This document shows, piece by piece, positions 16,133 through 24,415 of a DNA stretch of 47,035 bases. Origin of the DNA: Mycobacterium helveticum (GTDB lineage: Bacteria > Actinomycetota > Actinomycetes > Mycobacteriales > Mycobacteriaceae); NCBI RefSeq assembly GCF_007714205.1, contig NZ_VMQU01000026.1:1-47035 (forward strand), in the 5' to 3' direction. Under the pieces are notes generated by a model that saw nothing but the letters and a program-made list of their open reading frames with translations, made no database searches and was not told where the DNA came from. Position numbers and translations under genes: made by a program. Within the stretch, counting starts at the first letter, position 1; each line of letters begins with the position of its first letter.

Positions 16133-16861
16133 TCAGGCCGCGGAGCCGTCCGTCGGGTAGAGATGCCCGCGGCGGCGCCCCCGAGTGGCGTTCGCGGGTA
16201 ACACGAGGTCGTCGTCCGGTCCCGGCACGGCGCCCGACCGGGGACTGGGCTCGGTTCGACGTGCTGCGCGCCAGATGAGCAGCGCCAATGCGGTGCCGAC
16301 CACGACCGGCAGGTGGGTCAGGATCCGCACGAGGGTCACCGCACCCGAGGTCAGGTCGTTGATCACGAATCCCGCCAGAACCAGGCTGAATACCGCCAGG
16401 ACCGCGGCCAGCCCGGATGCGGCTGCCGGACGCAACGCCGCAACGATCATCGCCACGCCCAGCGCGGCCGACCATGCCGTCGACTCGTTGAGCAGATGTC
16501 CACTCGCCATCCCGTCCTGCCCCCGGGCCGGCATTCCCACATCAGCGCCGAACCCTTGCGCGGTGGCCAAACCGAGCTGAATCACGCCGACCACGCCGAG
16601 CGCCCACTGCAGCCCTCTCGCAGTCGCCCACGCCCGAACGGGTGCCCGGGCCGGCGATCGGTCGCGCGGCTCGGGCGCAGCGACGACTTGCGAACGGCCG
16701 ACGAGCCGACGCAACTGCTGGGTCTGCTCGACGGCTCGGCAATGCCATTCGCGGCAGCCGGGACACGACGCGAGGTGCTCGTCGACCCGGCGAGCGGGGA
16801 CGGGTTCCCGCTCGCCGTCGATCCGGGCCGACAGGGCCTCGCGGGCGACGTCACAGTCCAC
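16133..16861 (-). CDS. Anti-sigma-factor-like zinc-finger membrane protein (Rv0093c type)
   Basis: A 242-residue protein starting GTG or ATG at 16861 with [17 protein letters not shown]. Residues about 5-45 form a zf-HC2/ZAS domain with [11 protein letters not shown] (HxxxCxxC), typical of anti-sigma factors that bind an ECF sigma. Residues about 85-205 hold roughly four membrane segments ([55 protein letters not shown]) and the tail is cytoplasmic and basic. It resembles Rv0093c, neighbour of ctpA in M. tuberculosis. With sigC 4.5 kb away in the same copper block, it is a natural candidate to hold SigC at the membrane; that pairing is inferred. Confidence 0.8.
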   Translation of the reverse strand: MDCDVAREALSARIDGEREPVPARRVDEHLASCPGCREWHCRAVEQTQQLRRLVGRSQVVAAPEPRDRSPARAPVRAWATARGLQWALGVVGVIQLGLATAQGFGADVGMPARGQDGMASGHLLNESTAWSAALGVAMIVAALRPAAASGLAAVLAVFSLVLAGFVINDLTSGAVTLVRILTHLPVVVGTALALLIWRAARRTEPSPRSGAVPGPDDDLVLPANATRGRRRGHLYPTDGSAA

Positions 16862-16968
16862 GTATCAATAGTCGCGTATTCGTGGCATGTTGTTCCAGCC
16901 ACGTGGTGTGCCGGCGCCCCGCATCGCCGAGATCGGTGGTGTAGCCACCGCTGACGTGCAGGAACCGA

Positions 16969-17664
16969 TCACGCCGGCGGCTGGGGGCTCATCGAGCCGA
17001 TGTAATACGTTTCGTGACCGGTCGGGTATCCGCCGCCGTCGGTGGCAATGTGGACGTGGTCGTAGTGGTTGAGCGTTTCCGAGCCGTAATCCGCGGTCCA
17101 GCTCGGCGCGCCGATGCCCGGGTACAACTTCTGCCGCCAGATCACGTGGAGGATTCCCCATCGCTGGGCGTTCGCCAGGGCGTATCCGGCGATTTCGTTG
17201 CCGAGTTCGATGCCCTCGGGGCTGTGATAGTTCGGGATCATCACGTCGATGGCCAACCCGTTCGGATGCCACTTCAAAGGGTCCTGCCGGAAGCCGCCGA
17301 TGGTCTTGATCTGCGGAAACAACACGCTGATGGCGCGGGCGGCCCAGACGGTCTTGACCTGAAGGCCCTGCTCGGGCGCGGCGCCGGGCGGCAGTGCGAC
17401 CCGGAAGTCCTGCGCGGCGGCGGGCGCGTTCGCCGCGAGGGATTGCACCTCCGCGGGACTGGCGGTGCGCGGCGCGTCGGCGGGGGCGACGGTGGGCGAC
17501 GCGGCCGCCGCTGCGGGTGGCGGTCCGGCCGCGGTGACCGTCGGATGCCGAACGCAGCACCGGTGTTCGGTGCTCTGGGCGTAGACCATGGCGGCCGATA
17601 CCGCGACCGAGGCGGCGATCGCCAGCCAGCGGCCCCGCCCGTTGGCCACCACGTTCGTGCCCAC
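16969..17664 (-). CDS. Secreted LAS-type (M15-like) protein
   Basis: A 231-residue exported protein: signal-anchor-like helix WLAIAASVAVSAAMVYA, then an Ala/Pro-rich linker (about 40-90), then a C-terminal globular domain. That domain has WHPNGLAID (Hx6D) and HYDHVHIA (HxH), the zinc-ligand pattern of LAS/M15 peptidoglycan peptidases, and CC near residue 36. It resembles mycobacterial exported proteins of the Rv0320 kind, whose activity is not established. The start is GTG 17664. It stands 108 nt upstream of the anti-sigma-like gene in the same direction, but no functional link is evident. Confidence 0.75.
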   Translation of the reverse strand: MGTNVVANGRGRWLAIAASVAVSAAMVYAQSTEHRCCVRHPTVTAAGPPPAAAAASPTVAPADAPRTASPAEVQSLAANAPAAAQDFRVALPPGAAPEQGLQVKTVWAARAISVLFPQIKTIGGFRQDPLKWHPNGLAIDVMIPNYHSPEGIELGNEIAGYALANAQRWGILHVIWRQKLYPGIGAPSWTADYGSETLNHYDHVHIATDGGGYPTGHETYYIGSMSPQPPA

Positions 17665-17682
17665 GAGCAGGAGCTTAACCTT

Positions 17683-18054
17683 TTACGTGGCGCCTGACGT
17701 CGTCTTGGTGATACCGGCCCGCGAATGCTTGGGCAACCCGGAGTCCGCCACCAGGGCAACAACCGGGTCCGATGAGATCCGTTCAGCCGGAACCAGTTCG
17801 GGATCGTCGTGTAGCTGGCGGTAGGCCTTGTCGAGTTCGGCGTCCTCGGTCAGTCCTTGCCCTTGCCGCAGCGTCGAGGCCAACGCTGGCGAGCCCACCG
17901 GCCGGGCCGGGAAGCCCTCGGCGCGGACCCGGGTGCCGTCGCTGCCACCCGCACCGAGCGTGGCGTGCAGCCGACGCTGCTCCTCGGTCGCCTTCCTGGC
18001 ATCCCTGGGCGCCTCGGTGGGTCGAAGCGTTACCTCGTCGCCAGCCGTGAGCGA
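17683..18054 (-). pseudogene. Uncertain open frame, possibly the C-terminal remnant of an unidentified gene
   Basis: This 365-bp gap between the secreted protein and the DUF6632 gene is stop-free on the minus strand. It has strong G/C third positions and reads as hydrophilic protein (DARKATEEQRRLHATLG, LTEDAELDKAYRQLHDDPEL). No start codon exists until GTG 17898, which would give 71 residues. Upstream it runs out of frame into the DUF6632 gene. Either the 5' end was lost or a short gene starts at 17898. Family not recognised. Confidence 0.3.
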
Positions 18055-18443
18055 TCGCCGGGCGGTTGTTTGATCCCCGACGCCCGCACGAGCACCGCCA
18101 GCACCACGGCCACGAAAAGCAGTGCCAGCACGTCGCCCCAGAGGTGTCCCAGGTGGCCGTCGCCGAAGGATTGCACGGTCATGATCGCGGCGTGCACGGC
18201 GCTGGACCACGCCGTGAACCAGATCAGGCTCAGGTTGGTTTCCGGGCTGCGCGCCGCATTGATGAGGAACACGCCGAGGGTGGCGTAGACGCCGACGATC
18301 ATCATGAAGTAGTCGGACTGGTACGGCGCACCGGAGTGCCACATCCAGCCCGACGGCCAGACCACCGCCAGGGGATAGACGAGGAGCATGACGGCGCCCA
18401 CGAAAACCAGCGCCAGTTGCAGGAGTTTGTAGGGTGTTGCCAT
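18030..18443 (-). CDS. DUF6632-type small integral membrane protein
   Basis: A 137-residue protein with four predicted membrane helices (LLQLALVFVGAVMLLVYPLA; FMMIVGVYATLGVFLINAA; LIWFTAWSSAVHAAIMTVQSF; WGDVLALLFVAVVLAVLV) and conserved H-A and G-H-L motifs between helices 3 and 4 (SFGDGHLGHLWGD). Such DUF6632 proteins are frequent in mycobacteria and have no assigned function. GGAGGCC lies just before ATG 18443, a good ribosome site. It overlaps the uncertain frame ending at 17683. Confidence 0.8.
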   Translation of the reverse strand: MATPYKLLQLALVFVGAVMLLVYPLAVVWPSGWMWHSGAPYQSDYFMMIVGVYATLGVFLINAARSPETNLSLIWFTAWSSAVHAAIMTVQSFGDGHLGHLWGDVLALLFVAVVLAVLVRASGIKQPPGDRSRLATR

Positions 18444-18609
18444 CGTGGCCTCCTGTCGGTGGCTGATGGCTTGTCATTATGCGCTTTTCCCGGCCGCCGC
18501 ACAGCTATGCTCCGGCGGCGAACTCCGCGGCCACGGCGGCAAGAAATTGCTGTGTGCGGCGGCGTGATTCGCCCCGGGTTTGTGCGTTCGCGCCCGGCGG
18601 CACCGCGCG

Positions 18610-18738
18610 GCCTGGTCGGTCGGTGACACCGGCATCTGGGACAACCGCGGGGTGCTGCACCGGGCGGCGCCCTACGACCCGAACTCGGCGCGGGAGATGC
18701 TGCGCCCCACGGTGCTGGGCGACGAACCCATCGAATAG
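18610..18738 (+). pseudogene. C-terminal fossil of a TauD/TfdA-type dioxygenase
   Basis: Only the last 42 residues remain, in a start-less frame. They include TGIWDNRGVLHRAAPYDP, which carries the distal His and the substrate-carboxylate Arg region of alpha-ketoglutarate dioxygenases, then ARE-M-RPTVLGDEPIE and the stop TAG 18736-18738. The HxD half is absent upstream. The rest of the 18444-18789 gap shows no complete gene. The minus strand at 18505-18600 ends like a protein (RRTQQFLAAVAAEFAAGA) and may be a second remnant. Confidence 0.65.
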
Positions 18739-18789
18739 TCCGTGTAGCACACTTTCCGGAGAGGATCCCGCAGCCCGAAAGGACGCTCG

Positions 18790-19572
18790 ATGACCCCAAC
18801 GCTGGATGGCAAGGTCGCCATCGTCACGGGCGGCGCCTCCGGGCTGGGCCTGGGCATCGTGCGCAGGTTCGTCGATGCGGGCGCCTCGGTGGTCATCGCC
18901 GACATCGACGCCGCCGGCCGGCAACTGGCCGGCGAGTGTGGGGGCCGCGCGCGGTTCGAGCGGGTCGACGTCTCGTCCGCCGAGGATGTCAGCGCCGTGG
19001 TCGACGCGGCGGTGCGGCACTTCGGCGGGCTCGACGTGATGGTCAACAACGCCGGCATCTCCAGCACGATGCACCGCAGTTTCCTGCAGGCCGACCTCAG
19101 CGACTTCGCCAAGGTCATGTCGGTCAACGTCCTGGGCGTCATGCTCGGCACCCGGGAGGCGGCGCGATACATGGCCGGCCACGACGGCGGCAGCATCATC
19201 AACGTTGCCTCGATCGGGGGTCTGCAGGCCGGCGGGGGCGTGATGACCTACCGGGCCTCCAAAGCCGCGGTCATCCACTTCAGCCGCAGCGTGGCCACCG
19301 AACTGGCCCCCCTGGGCATCAGCGTCAACTGCCTTGCGCCCGGCGGGGTTCCGACGCCCATCCTCGCGTCGTCCGTCCCGGGCCTGGCCCCGGAAGCCGT
19401 CGACAAATTCGTGCAGAAGACGCGCGAGAAGATGCGCAGAGACCGCCCGTTGCCGCTGGAGGGGACCCCCGAGGACGTCGGCGAGGCCGCGCTGTACTTC
19501 GCCGCGGCCACCCGCACCGCCGGCATGGTGCTGGCAGTCGACGGCGGAACCTCGGCCCGCGAGTCTGCATGA
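18790..19572 (+). CDS. SDR family oxidoreductase
   Basis: A 260-residue classical short-chain dehydrogenase: cofactor motif TGGASGLGLG near residue 14, D-I-D after strand 2 suggesting NAD preference, NNAG near 86, catalytic Ser in NVASIGG, YRASK (Tyr154, Lys158), and a C-terminal substrate loop. Ribosome site GAAAGGA lies upstream of ATG 18790. The antiporter gene follows 27 nt downstream in the same direction, so the two may be co-transcribed. Substrate unknown. Confidence 0.9.
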   Translation: MTPTLDGKVAIVTGGASGLGLGIVRRFVDAGASVVIADIDAAGRQLAGECGGRARFERVDVSSAEDVSAVVDAAVRHFGGLDVMVNNAGISSTMHRSFLQADLSDFAKVMSVNVLGVMLGTREAARYMAGHDGGSIINVASIGGLQAGGGVMTYRASKAAVIHFSRSVATELAPLGISVNCLAPGGVPTPILASSVPGLAPEAVDKFVQKTREKMRRDRPLPLEGTPEDVGEAALYFAAATRTAGMVLAVDGGTSARESA

Positions 19573-19599
19573 GAACACCGCCGGTCCGCGGGTGATCCG

Positions 19600-21168
19600 A
19601 TGACGTCGCAAATGACGTTCCTGTTGCTGTGCCTGCCGCTGGCCATCGCGTTGGCGGGGTGGCTGGCCGAGCGGTCCGGGGTGCCCTACCCGGTGGTGCT
19701 GGTCGGACTGGGGGCGCTGCTGAGCGTCTCGCCGTGGACGCCGGCGCCGGAGCTGGCGCCCTCGGTCGTGTTCTACGTGTTCCTGCCCCCTCTGGTCTAC
19801 TTCGCCGCATACTTCATCGCCCCCGAAGACCTGCGTGCCAATGCCGGCCAAATCGGCCTGCTGGCCGTGGGGCTGGTCCTGGTCACCATGGCGGGAGTGA
19901 TGGCGGTGATGGTCGGTGTCGCGGGGGTGCCGATCGCCGTCGCTGCGGTGGCCGGAGCGGTCGTGGCGCCGACCGACACGGTCGCGGCCACGTCGATCTT
20001 CCGGCGGCTGAACGCACCCGAACGGTTGGTGACCATCGTCGAGGGCGAAGGGCTCATCAACGACGGCACCGCGCTGGTGCTCTACGTCGGGGCCGTCGCC
20101 GCCGCGGTGGCGGGCGTGGTGCGGCCGGCACGGATCGCGGAGACGTTGCTCATCGCGCCGCTGGGCGGCGCGGCGCTGGGCCTGGCGATCGCCTGGATCG
20201 TGGTCGGCCTGCGCCGCAGGCTCGATCAGGCATTGCCGGAGATCACCCTGTCGCTTGCCACGCCCTACCTGACCTATGTGCTCGCGCAGGCGGCCGGTTT
20301 GTCGGGGGTTTTGGCGACCGTCGTCGCCGGGGTCTACGTCGGCGCCCGTTCCGGGTGGATCTACGCGCCCCGGGCGCGGCTGCAGGCATTCGCGTTCTTG
20401 GACGTGCTGGTGTTCCTGCTGAACGGTGCGCTGTTCACGATGGTCGGGATGCAGCTGGTCCGTGTGGTTCACCGCGTCCCCGGTGTGCCCACCTCGACGC
20501 TGCTGACCGTCGTCGCGGGGGTGCTGGCCGTCGTCGTGGGATCGCGGCTGGTCTGGATGCTGTTGCTGCGACCGGCGACGACCCAGATCCGGCGTGCCTC
20601 GAGCAGCCCTCGTCGCCGGCGGGAGCAGGCCGTGATCGGCTGGGCCGGCATGCGCGGTGGCGTCTCGTTGGCCGCGGCGCTGGCCATACCCTTACAACTC
20701 GACGACGGTTCGCCGTTCCCACATCGCGATCTGGTGATCGTGGTCGCGGCATCGGTCGTCGTGGTGACACTTGTCGTGCAGGGCATGAGCCTGCCGCTGC
20801 TGCTCCGCAGGCTCGGGGTGGACCGGGAGAATTGGCGCGACCAGGAGCGGAAAGCCCGGGTGGAGGCGGCCACCGCCGCGCTCGACTGGCTCGGCGATCA
20901 GCCCGAGGCGCGTGACGAGTCCGACGCGGCGGTCGCGTCGCTGCGCAGCCTGTACACGTCCCGGGTGCGACGGCTCAAGGCGCCCGACCCGGTCACGGCG
21001 GCGCCGCACGGTGAGGCCGACAAGTACCGCGGCCTGCGCCTGGGGATGCTCGCCGCGGAGCGGGCGATGGTCGTGGGGTTGCGGCGTCAGGGCCGCATCA
21101 GCGCGACGGTGTTGCGCGCCATCGAGCGCAGCCTCGATCTCGAGGAGGCGAGGCTGCGTGACCTGTGA
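19600..21168 (+). CDS. Na+/H+ antiporter, CPA1 (YjcE/Rv2287-like)
   Basis: A 522-residue transporter with about twelve membrane helices over residues 1-405 and a cytoplasmic helical tail. The ion-binding region APTDTVAA is near residue 124, followed by EGEGLINDGTALVLY near 147, the hallmark acidic motif of CPA1 exchangers; GWAGMRGGVSLAAALAIP is near 347. It is similar to M. tuberculosis Rv2287. It exchanges cytosolic Na+ (or K+) and H+, for pH and salt balance. It probably shares a transcript with the SDR before it. The ATG at 19600 has no strong ribosome site. Confidence 0.9.
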   Translation: MTSQMTFLLLCLPLAIALAGWLAERSGVPYPVVLVGLGALLSVSPWTPAPELAPSVVFYVFLPPLVYFAAYFIAPEDLRANAGQIGLLAVGLVLVTMAGVMAVMVGVAGVPIAVAAVAGAVVAPTDTVAATSIFRRLNAPERLVTIVEGEGLINDGTALVLYVGAVAAAVAGVVRPARIAETLLIAPLGGAALGLAIAWIVVGLRRRLDQALPEITLSLATPYLTYVLAQAAGLSGVLATVVAGVYVGARSGWIYAPRARLQAFAFLDVLVFLLNGALFTMVGMQLVRVVHRVPGVPTSTLLTVVAGVLAVVVGSRLVWMLLLRPATTQIRRASSSPRRRREQAVIGWAGMRGGVSLAAALAIPLQLDDGSPFPHRDLVIVVAASVVVVTLVVQGMSLPLLLRRLGVDRENWRDQERKARVEAATAALDWLGDQPEARDESDAAVASLRSLYTSRVRRLKAPDPVTAAPHGEADKYRGLRLGMLAAERAMVVGLRRQGRISATVLRAIERSLDLEEARLRDL

Positions 21169-21182
21169 CCCGGCCGCTCGAT

Positions 21183-21536
21183 TCACCCGCCGGGCGGGGG
21201 CACCGAGATTCCGGCGTCGCTCCTGTGCTCCGGGCAGTAGGAGGCCACCGAAGCGCCGATGAAGTAGCCCGCGTCACGAGCCGACAGCACCGTCGTCTTC
21301 GCGAGGGACAACGTCAGGCCCGCGGGCGTCTGGCCTTTGTCGAGGCCCGCGCACACGTTGCGGGCCGCCGCGACCGCGGCGCTGTCGCTCGAAAAGACGA
21401 TCCCGCGCTTTTGCAGCGCCGCGACGAACGCGTCGTCGCTCTGATCCGCCGCGGCCGGGGCCGCGCAGAGCAGCGCCGCAAACGGGATCGCGGCGATCGT
21501 GGACCACGTCGCGGTGATTGCCCTGGTACGGGTCAT
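21183..21536 (-). CDS. DUF732 secreted protein
   Basis: A 117-residue exported protein. The signal peptide ends in AALLCAAPAAADQ (AxA cleavage near residue 30). The mature DUF732 domain begins DDAFVAALQKRGIVF, with two Cys (NVCAGLD and VASYCPEH) that probably form a disulfide. DUF732 proteins are numerous, small, secreted and uncharacterised in mycobacteria. It is convergent with the antiporter (14-nt gap) and divergent from the MFS gene. Confidence 0.88.
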   Translation of the reverse strand: MTRTRAITATWSTIAAIPFAALLCAAPAAADQSDDAFVAALQKRGIVFSSDSAAVAAARNVCAGLDKGQTPAGLTLSLAKTTVLSARDAGYFIGASVASYCPEHRSDAGISVPPPGG

Positions 21537-21743
21537 GGGCTCCCTCTCGACGCGCGTGCGGAGGGCTCGGCGTCGAGCACGGCGGCAGGTAAACGCTAGC
21601 CGAAACCACGACGTCCGTCCCGCCGAACCGTCCCGGCGTGCCCCGCAGGCCGTCGCAGGGATGCGGGGTCAGTAACTTGGGAACCCTGCGTTTGCGGCGG
21701 CCGGCGGGCGGCCCACCCGTGTCGGACCCAGAACGGAGCAACG

Positions 21744-23222
21744 ATGAGCACAGGCACGCAGATCGGGACGATCTCGACCCAGGTGCCGGCGCGCCTCGAC
21801 CGGCTGCCGTGGTCGCGGTTCCACTGGCGCGTCGTGCTGGGCCTGGGCGGTGTCTGGGTGCTCGACGGGCTCGAGGTCACCATGGTCGGCAACGTCTCGG
21901 CCCGGCTCACGGAGAAGGGCAGCGGCATTGCGCTCGACCCCGCACAGATCGGGGTGGCGGCCGCGATCTACATCACCGGGGCCTGCGTGGGCGCGTTGTT
22001 CTTCGGTCACCTGACCGACCGCTTCGGGCGGCGCAACCTGTTCATGCTGACCCTGGTGCTCTACCTGATCTCCACCGTGGCGACCGCATTCGCGTTCGCG
22101 CCCTGGTATTTCTTCGTCACGCGCTTCTTCACCGGCGCCGGCATCGGCGGCGAATACGCCGCGATCAACTCCGCGATCGACGAGCTGATCCCCGCGCGGG
22201 TGCGCGGCCGCGTGGACCTGGTGATCAACGGCACCTACTGGGTCGGGTCGGCCGCGGGAGCGGCCGGGGCGCTGGTTCTTCTGAACACCGCCCACTTCCC
22301 GGTCGACGTGGGCTGGCGGCTCGCCTTCGGCATCGGCGCGATCTTCGGCATCTTCGTCCTGCTGGTCCGGCGCAACGTCCCCGAAAGCCCGCGCTGGCTG
22401 TTCATCCACGGGCGCGCGCAGGAAGCCGAGCGGATCGTCGGCGACATCGAGGCGGACGTGCGGCGGGAAACGGGTGAACCGCTGCCCGAGCCCGAAGGGC
22501 GGCCGCTGAAAGTGCGCCAGCGCAAGGCGATCTCGTTCGTCGAGATCGCCAAGGTGGCTTTCACGCTGTATCCCGGGCGCGCGGTCCTCGGGTTGGCGCT
22601 GTTCATCGGGCAGGCGTTCCTCTACAACGGCGTCACGTTCAACCTGGGGACCCTGTTGAGCGGGTTCTACGGGGTCCCCTCCGGAACGGTGCCGCTGTTC
22701 TTCGTCCTGTGGGCGCTGAGCAACTTTCTCGGCCCCCTGTTGCTGGGGCACCTGTTCGACTCCGTGGGCCGCAAACCGATGATCACCATGTCCTACCTCG
22801 GTTCCGCGGTCGTCGTGGTTGTCCTCGCGGTGCTGTTCGTGACCCGGACCGGCGGCGTCTGGACCTTTATCGCGGTGCTCGCGGCGGCGTTTTTCCTGGC
22901 GTCGGCGGGCGCGAGCGCGGCCTACCTGACGGTCAGCGAGATCTTCCCGATGGAGACCAGGGCGCTGGCGATCGCCTTCTTCTATGCGATGGGCACGGCT
23001 ATCGGCGGCATCAGCGGGCCTTTGCTGTTCGGCCAGCTGATCAATTCCGGACAACGCGCGCAGGTGATGTGGTCGTTCCTCATCGGGGCGGCGGTGATGG
23101 CGATCGGTGGCCTGGTCGAACTGTGGCTCGGCGTCGCGGCCGAGCAACGGTCACTGGAAGACCTGGCCATGCCGTTGACCGTGGCCGACGCCGAGGACGA
23201 AGGCGGAACGGCGGACCGCTGA
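21744..23222 (+). CDS. MFS transporter (sugar/organic acid porter type)
   Basis: A 492-residue twelve-helix major facilitator. The MFS signature GHLTDRFGRRN is in loop 2-3 (near residue 92), PESPRWLFIHGR follows helix 6, and GHLFDSVGRKP is in loop 8-9. The family is that of sugar and aromatic/organic-acid symporters; the substrate cannot be read. AACGGAGCAACG before ATG 21744 supplies a GGAG ribosome site. No catabolic genes are adjacent that would name the substrate. Confidence 0.9.
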   Translation: MSTGTQIGTISTQVPARLDRLPWSRFHWRVVLGLGGVWVLDGLEVTMVGNVSARLTEKGSGIALDPAQIGVAAAIYITGACVGALFFGHLTDRFGRRNLFMLTLVLYLISTVATAFAFAPWYFFVTRFFTGAGIGGEYAAINSAIDELIPARVRGRVDLVINGTYWVGSAAGAAGALVLLNTAHFPVDVGWRLAFGIGAIFGIFVLLVRRNVPESPRWLFIHGRAQEAERIVGDIEADVRRETGEPLPEPEGRPLKVRQRKAISFVEIAKVAFTLYPGRAVLGLALFIGQAFLYNGVTFNLGTLLSGFYGVPSGTVPLFFVLWALSNFLGPLLLGHLFDSVGRKPMITMSYLGSAVVVVVLAVLFVTRTGGVWTFIAVLAAAFFLASAGASAAYLTVSEIFPMETRALAIAFFYAMGTAIGGISGPLLFGQLINSGQRAQVMWSFLIGAAVMAIGGLVELWLGVAAEQRSLEDLAMPLTVADAEDEGGTADR

Positions 23223-23374
23223 ACGCCGCCAGGCCGGGCGTCGGCACATCTCGTCAATGTCGGCATCGCGCGGCCCTCGACCATGGCGACTGCCTCTCCC
23301 GGCGGCGACTGACGACCGGTCACGCAGGGGGACGCGCCGATTCGCCGGGGCGGCGCGTCTGATTGACTGCGGCC

Positions 23375-24265
23375 ATGCGCAGGGAACCGGAATTGGCGCG
23401 ACGCTTCTTCGACCGTTTCGAGCCGGTGCACGCGGTGACGTACTTCGCGCCCGAGGCGCGGGCGGCGCTGGACGGGCTGGGTTACCGGGGCTTCTGGATG
23501 GGCTACTTCGCCGCCCGTTCGGCGCCACTGGGCACGGTGCCCCCGGAGGTGGTGGCCGCGATCTTCTACAACTTCGCCCCCGAGCGGGTCGCCAAGGCCC
23601 TGCCCGCGGCCTGGGAGATCGCCGGCCCGGAGGCCGCGCTGCGCGCACGCGAGGAATCCGCGCTGGCGGCGCTGCGGCGCTACGGGCTGAGCGCGGACGA
23701 AAATGTCACGGTGGCCGCGGAATTGGCCGGCAAAGCGGCGCGGCGGGCGCCGCTGGACGGGCGGCCGCTGTTCGCCGCGAACCGGGCCCTGCCCTGGCCG
23801 GAGGATCCGCTGGCCGCGTTGTGGCACGCCACGACGTTGCTGCGCGAGCAGCGCGGCGACGCGCACGTGGCGGTGTTGGGCGCCGCCGGTGTCTCCGGGC
23901 GCGAGTCCAACGTGCTCCACGCCGCGGCCGGGCGGATCCCGCGCGAGGTGATCGCCCGCACCCGCGACTACGACGAGGCGGCGTGGCGTCACCACGAGCA
24001 GGCGCTGGCCGAGCGGGGCCTGCTCGACGGCGACGGGGCGCTCACCGACGCCGGCCGTGACCTGAAGGGCCGCGTCGAGGCGGCGACGGACACGCTGTCC
24101 CTGTCGGCGCTCGAGGCGCTCGACGACGGCGAGGTCGAGGCGCTGTTCCGGGCGCTCACACCGATCACCCGCATGGTGGTCGCCGCCGGCGACGTTCCCG
24201 CCGTCACCCCGATGGGACTGCGGCGCGACGACCTGCGCGACGGCAGCGCGCATCTGGTGTCGTAG
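23375..24265 (+). CDS. SalK/SCO6745-type helix-turn-helix protein
   Basis: A 296-residue cytoplasmic protein of the actinobacterial SalK-like family: N-terminal RRFFDRFEPVHAVTYFAPEA, GYRGFWMGYFAARSAPLG, VVAAIFYNFAPE, then a C-terminal winged-helix part (residues about 200-260: EAAWRHHEQALAERGLLD, LTDAGRDLKGRVEAATD) like MarR-type wings. Its function is not established. It may be a regulator or an enzyme scaffold. ATG 23375 is chosen; an in-frame TTG lies at 23363. It stands alone between the transporter and the glutamine synthetase. Confidence 0.8.
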   Translation: MRREPELARRFFDRFEPVHAVTYFAPEARAALDGLGYRGFWMGYFAARSAPLGTVPPEVVAAIFYNFAPERVAKALPAAWEIAGPEAALRAREESALAALRRYGLSADENVTVAAELAGKAARRAPLDGRPLFAANRALPWPEDPLAALWHATTLLREQRGDAHVAVLGAAGVSGRESNVLHAAAGRIPREVIARTRDYDEAAWRHHEQALAERGLLDGDGALTDAGRDLKGRVEAATDTLSLSALEALDDGEVEALFRALTPITRMVVAAGDVPAVTPMGLRRDDLRDGSAHLVS

Positions 24266-24295
24266 GGGGTCCCGGGCAGCGCTCGACGCACGGTG

Positions 24296-24340
24296 GAAAC
24301 GTTTGCGGACGTGCCGTTGACAGCGGCGTAACACGTTTGC
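24296..24340 (+). promoter_or_regulatory. Possible control region before glutamine synthetase III
   Basis: The 8-mer ACGTTTGC occurs at 24299-24306 and 24333-24340, 34 bp apart (about three helical turns), around a TTGACA at 24317-24322. GAAAC (24296-24300) and GTAAC (24328-24332) resemble GlnR half-sites but are not at GlnR spacing. No convincing -10 is seen at the right distance. Confidence 0.25.
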
Positions 24341-24415
24341 CATCGAAAGTTCCTAAGGTGAATCGGTCCACCTTCCGCACCGGAGCAGCGCGGACCCTCA
24401 ACGATTGGAACTTTT

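Noticed and set aside
24296..24332. GlnR operator before glutamine synthetase III
   Set aside because: GAAAC and GTAAC half-sites exist but are not arranged at the required spacing, so they are noted only as a possible control region.
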